From: a bacterium
GTDB lineage: Bacteria; SZUA-79; Acidulodesulfobacterales; Acidulodesulfobacteraceae
Reading direction: 5' to 3'
Length of the DNA: 6,264 bases
Assembly: GCA_021794335.1 (NCBI GenBank)
Contig: JAJYQZ010000163.1
Span: 1 to 6,264 of the forward strand
The notes under the pieces are model-generated. The model saw only the letters and a list, made by a program, of their open reading frames with translations. It had not been told where the DNA came from and ran no database searches. A program made the position numbers and the translations under genes. Positions 4,969 to 6,264 of the stretch are shown piece after piece. Positions within the stretch are counted from its first letter, which is position 1; the number at the start of each line of letters is the position of its first letter.

Positions 4969-5001
4969 GATAATATTTTAGATAGTTTTAGATTTAACAT
5001 T

Positions 5002-5018
5002 CTTTAAGCAACTTAAAG
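5002..5018 (+). promoter_or_regulatory. Candidate LysR operator (17-bp palindrome)
   Basis: CTTTAAG (5002-5008) and CTTAAAG (5012-5018) are exact inverted repeats around CAA. The core T5004-N11-A5016 has the T-N11-A geometry of LysR-type boxes. It lies in the spacer between the divergent LysR and permease genes, about 60 bases before the permease ATG and downstream of the promoter I propose. Either it represses, or the true permease promoter lies closer to the gene. Confidence 0.45.
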
Positions 5019-5076
5019 GTTTTTAAAATAATTTTATTACTTGATTTAAATAATTAATTTCAGGAGGGGTGTTTTT

Positions 5077-6054
5077 ATGAAAAACGCTTATAAATTGATA
5101 TCGGGCGTGTTCCTGTGCTTAATCTCGACGATAGCGTGGGGCGGGATGTTCCCCGTCATGGACGGCGCTTTAAAGATAATGGACCCTTTTTATTTCACGG
5201 CGATAAGATATACCAGCGCATCTATCATTTTTCTTATACTTCTCGTAATTTTCGAAGGCAGAAATGCCCTTAATTTTAAAGGAAAGATACTGCCGCTATG
5301 GCTTTTCGGTTCCGCGGGATTTGCCGGTTTCGGATTTCTTGTCTTTTTAGGCCAGCAGATAATATCGGGAGCTAAAGGCGCGATAATAGCGGCAGTCTTT
5401 ATGTCAACCATGCCCCTTATGTCCGCCGTAGTCTCATGGGCGGCAACGGGTAAAAAACCCAATAAATTTACTTTTACGGCTATTTTTATCGCGCTTATCG
5501 GGGTCTTGCTCGTCATCACCAACGGAAACCCGATGCTTCTTTATTCGATGAAAAAAAGCCTTTTTGCGGATGTTTTTATATTGCTTGGAGCGTTTTCATG
5601 GGTAATCTACACATGGGGGATAACAAAATTCGCAGGGTTTTCCCCTCTGCGTTATACCGCCTTAACATGCGCAATGGGGGTCGTTACGATTCTTTTTGCA
5701 GTGGTTTTGGCGACTGCCCTCGGCTGGCTGCATGTGCCTGCCGCAAACGAAATATCCGGCGTATGGCGGGAACTTTCGTATATGATACTTATAGCCGGGG
5801 TTATGGCGGTCTTCACTTGGAACGCCGGCAATAAAATTATAGGACCCGTTAACGGGGTTTTGTTCATTAACGCGGTGCCGGTAACGACCCTGATAATTGC
5901 TTCGTTATCGGGGCATAGGGTAACCCTTTTAGAAATGTCTGGCGCCTTGCTTGTTATTGCCGCGCTGGTTTTAAATAACATCTATCAGCGCAAGGCTTTG
6001 AAAGTAATGACGGTAAAAGATGCGGCTTATAAGAATGTGCCCGATGAAGCATAA
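5077..6054 (+). CDS. EamA-family (DMT superfamily) permease
   Basis: The 325-residue protein is highly hydrophobic, with about ten membrane helices (roughly 8-26, 35-59, 73-91, 98-121, 131-148, 163-181, 190-214, 233-251, 257-277, 283-301). It shows the internal duplication of EamA transporters: repeat one at about 10-147 (WGGMFPVMDGALKIMDPF, RYTSASIIF), repeat two at about 164-302 (GAFSWVIYTWG, PLRYTALT). The second half ends in GPVNGVLFINAVPVTTLIIA, a typical signature of this family. The family exports amino acids, drugs or other metabolites from the cytoplasm by an unresolved proton-linked mechanism, and the substrate is not predictable. Start ATG 5077 is supported by AGGAGGGG at 5062-5069. 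It is divergent from a LysR regulator, an arrangement common for efflux systems induced by their own substrate. Confidence 0.93.
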   Translation: MKNAYKLISGVFLCLISTIAWGGMFPVMDGALKIMDPFYFTAIRYTSASIIFLILLVIFEGRNALNFKGKILPLWLFGSAGFAGFGFLVFLGQQIISGAKGAIIAAVFMSTMPLMSAVVSWAATGKKPNKFTFTAIFIALIGVLLVITNGNPMLLYSMKKSLFADVFILLGAFSWVIYTWGITKFAGFSPLRYTALTCAMGVVTILFAVVLATALGWLHVPAANEISGVWRELSYMILIAGVMAVFTWNAGNKIIGPVNGVLFINAVPVTTLIIASLSGHRVTLLEMSGALLVIAALVLNNIYQRKALKVMTVKDAAYKNVPDEA

Positions 6055-6210
6055 ATATGCAAAAAGATTTAGTTTTAAGTAATTTTGCGGTATTATTTGA
6101 TTTTTAAAAAATTATGGCGTTAAATAAAAATATCGGTAATTAATACTAAATACATTTTGGGTTGAAAGCGCAACTTGCAAAATATTCCATTTATGATATA
6201 TATGATATGC

Positions 6211-6264
6211 ATGAACCAAGAAATCAAAGATACCTTCGACTCCATAGCCTCGAAGTACGATATT
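6211..6264 (+). CDS. UbiE/MenG-like methyltransferase, 5' fragment
   Basis: Only the first 18 residues are in the window: MNQEIKDTFDSIASKYDI. The FDSIASKYD pattern is the standard opening of the UbiE/COQ5/MenG family, SAM-dependent methyltransferases that methylate the quinone ring in menaquinone or ubiquinone synthesis. Other SAM methyltransferases share this opening, so the exact enzyme is uncertain. In-frame ATGs also lie at 6193 and 6202. I prefer 6211 because the protein similarity begins there. No Shine-Dalgarno sequence is visible upstream. A TTGCAA (6175-6180) and TATATA (6197-6202), 16 bases apart, could place the transcript start at or next to this ATG. The gene continues past the window. 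Confidence 0.6.
   Translation, partial: MNQEIKDTFDSIASKYDI

Noticed and set aside
5190..5981. Minus-strand frames opposite the permease
   Set aside because: They are shadows of the hydrophobic EamA gene, with no ribosome site or recognisable product.

Overview
The window looks like a chromosomal segment from an AT-rich, probably Gram-negative bacterium. The protein-coding genes have AT-rich spacers, mostly good GGAGG ribosome sites, and standard -35/-10 promoters. The proteins have no single hallmark that fixes the taxon; the style would fit a low-GC deltaproteobacterium-like lineage, but that is a guess.

Layout, left to right. At 3-696 (+) there is a Phd-type antitoxin and a PIN-family toxin in one overlapping operon. 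The antitoxin is split into two short frames by a -1 shift at a run of seven T. At 777-1859 (-) is a membrane-anchored or secreted L,D-transpeptidase. At 2034-2107 (+) is tRNA-Gln(CUG) with a strong promoter and encoded CCA. At 2217-2894 (-) is a HhH-GPD (endonuclease III-like) protein that appears to lack the usual catalytic residues and may be translated from a leaderless mRNA. The 2904-3200 spacer holds a G-rich run, a short tandem repeat, a dyad, a promoter and a perfect 15-bp-arm hairpin. These lead into 3209-3634 (+), a small secreted protein of unknown function.

The stretch 3635-3923 holds two hairpins and a frameshifted remnant that still shows a clear signal peptide (3747-3949). At 3924-4895 (-) is a LysR-type regulator, divergent from an EamA/DMT exporter-like permease at 5077-6054 (+). 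The 181-bp spacer between them carries overlapping divergent promoters and a 17-bp palindrome with LysR T-N11-A geometry. The window ends inside the start of a UbiE/MenG-like methyltransferase (from 6211, +).

The clearest functional units are the toxin-antitoxin operon and the LysR/permease divergon; the remaining genes look like independent single-gene units. The least explained part is the secreted-protein locus with its elaborate leader at about 2940-3950. Two separate genes in this window (the antitoxin and the 3747 remnant) are broken at homopolymer runs. That may reflect real frameshifting, real decay, or consensus errors in the assembly. I see no phage, insertion sequence or CRISPR array.
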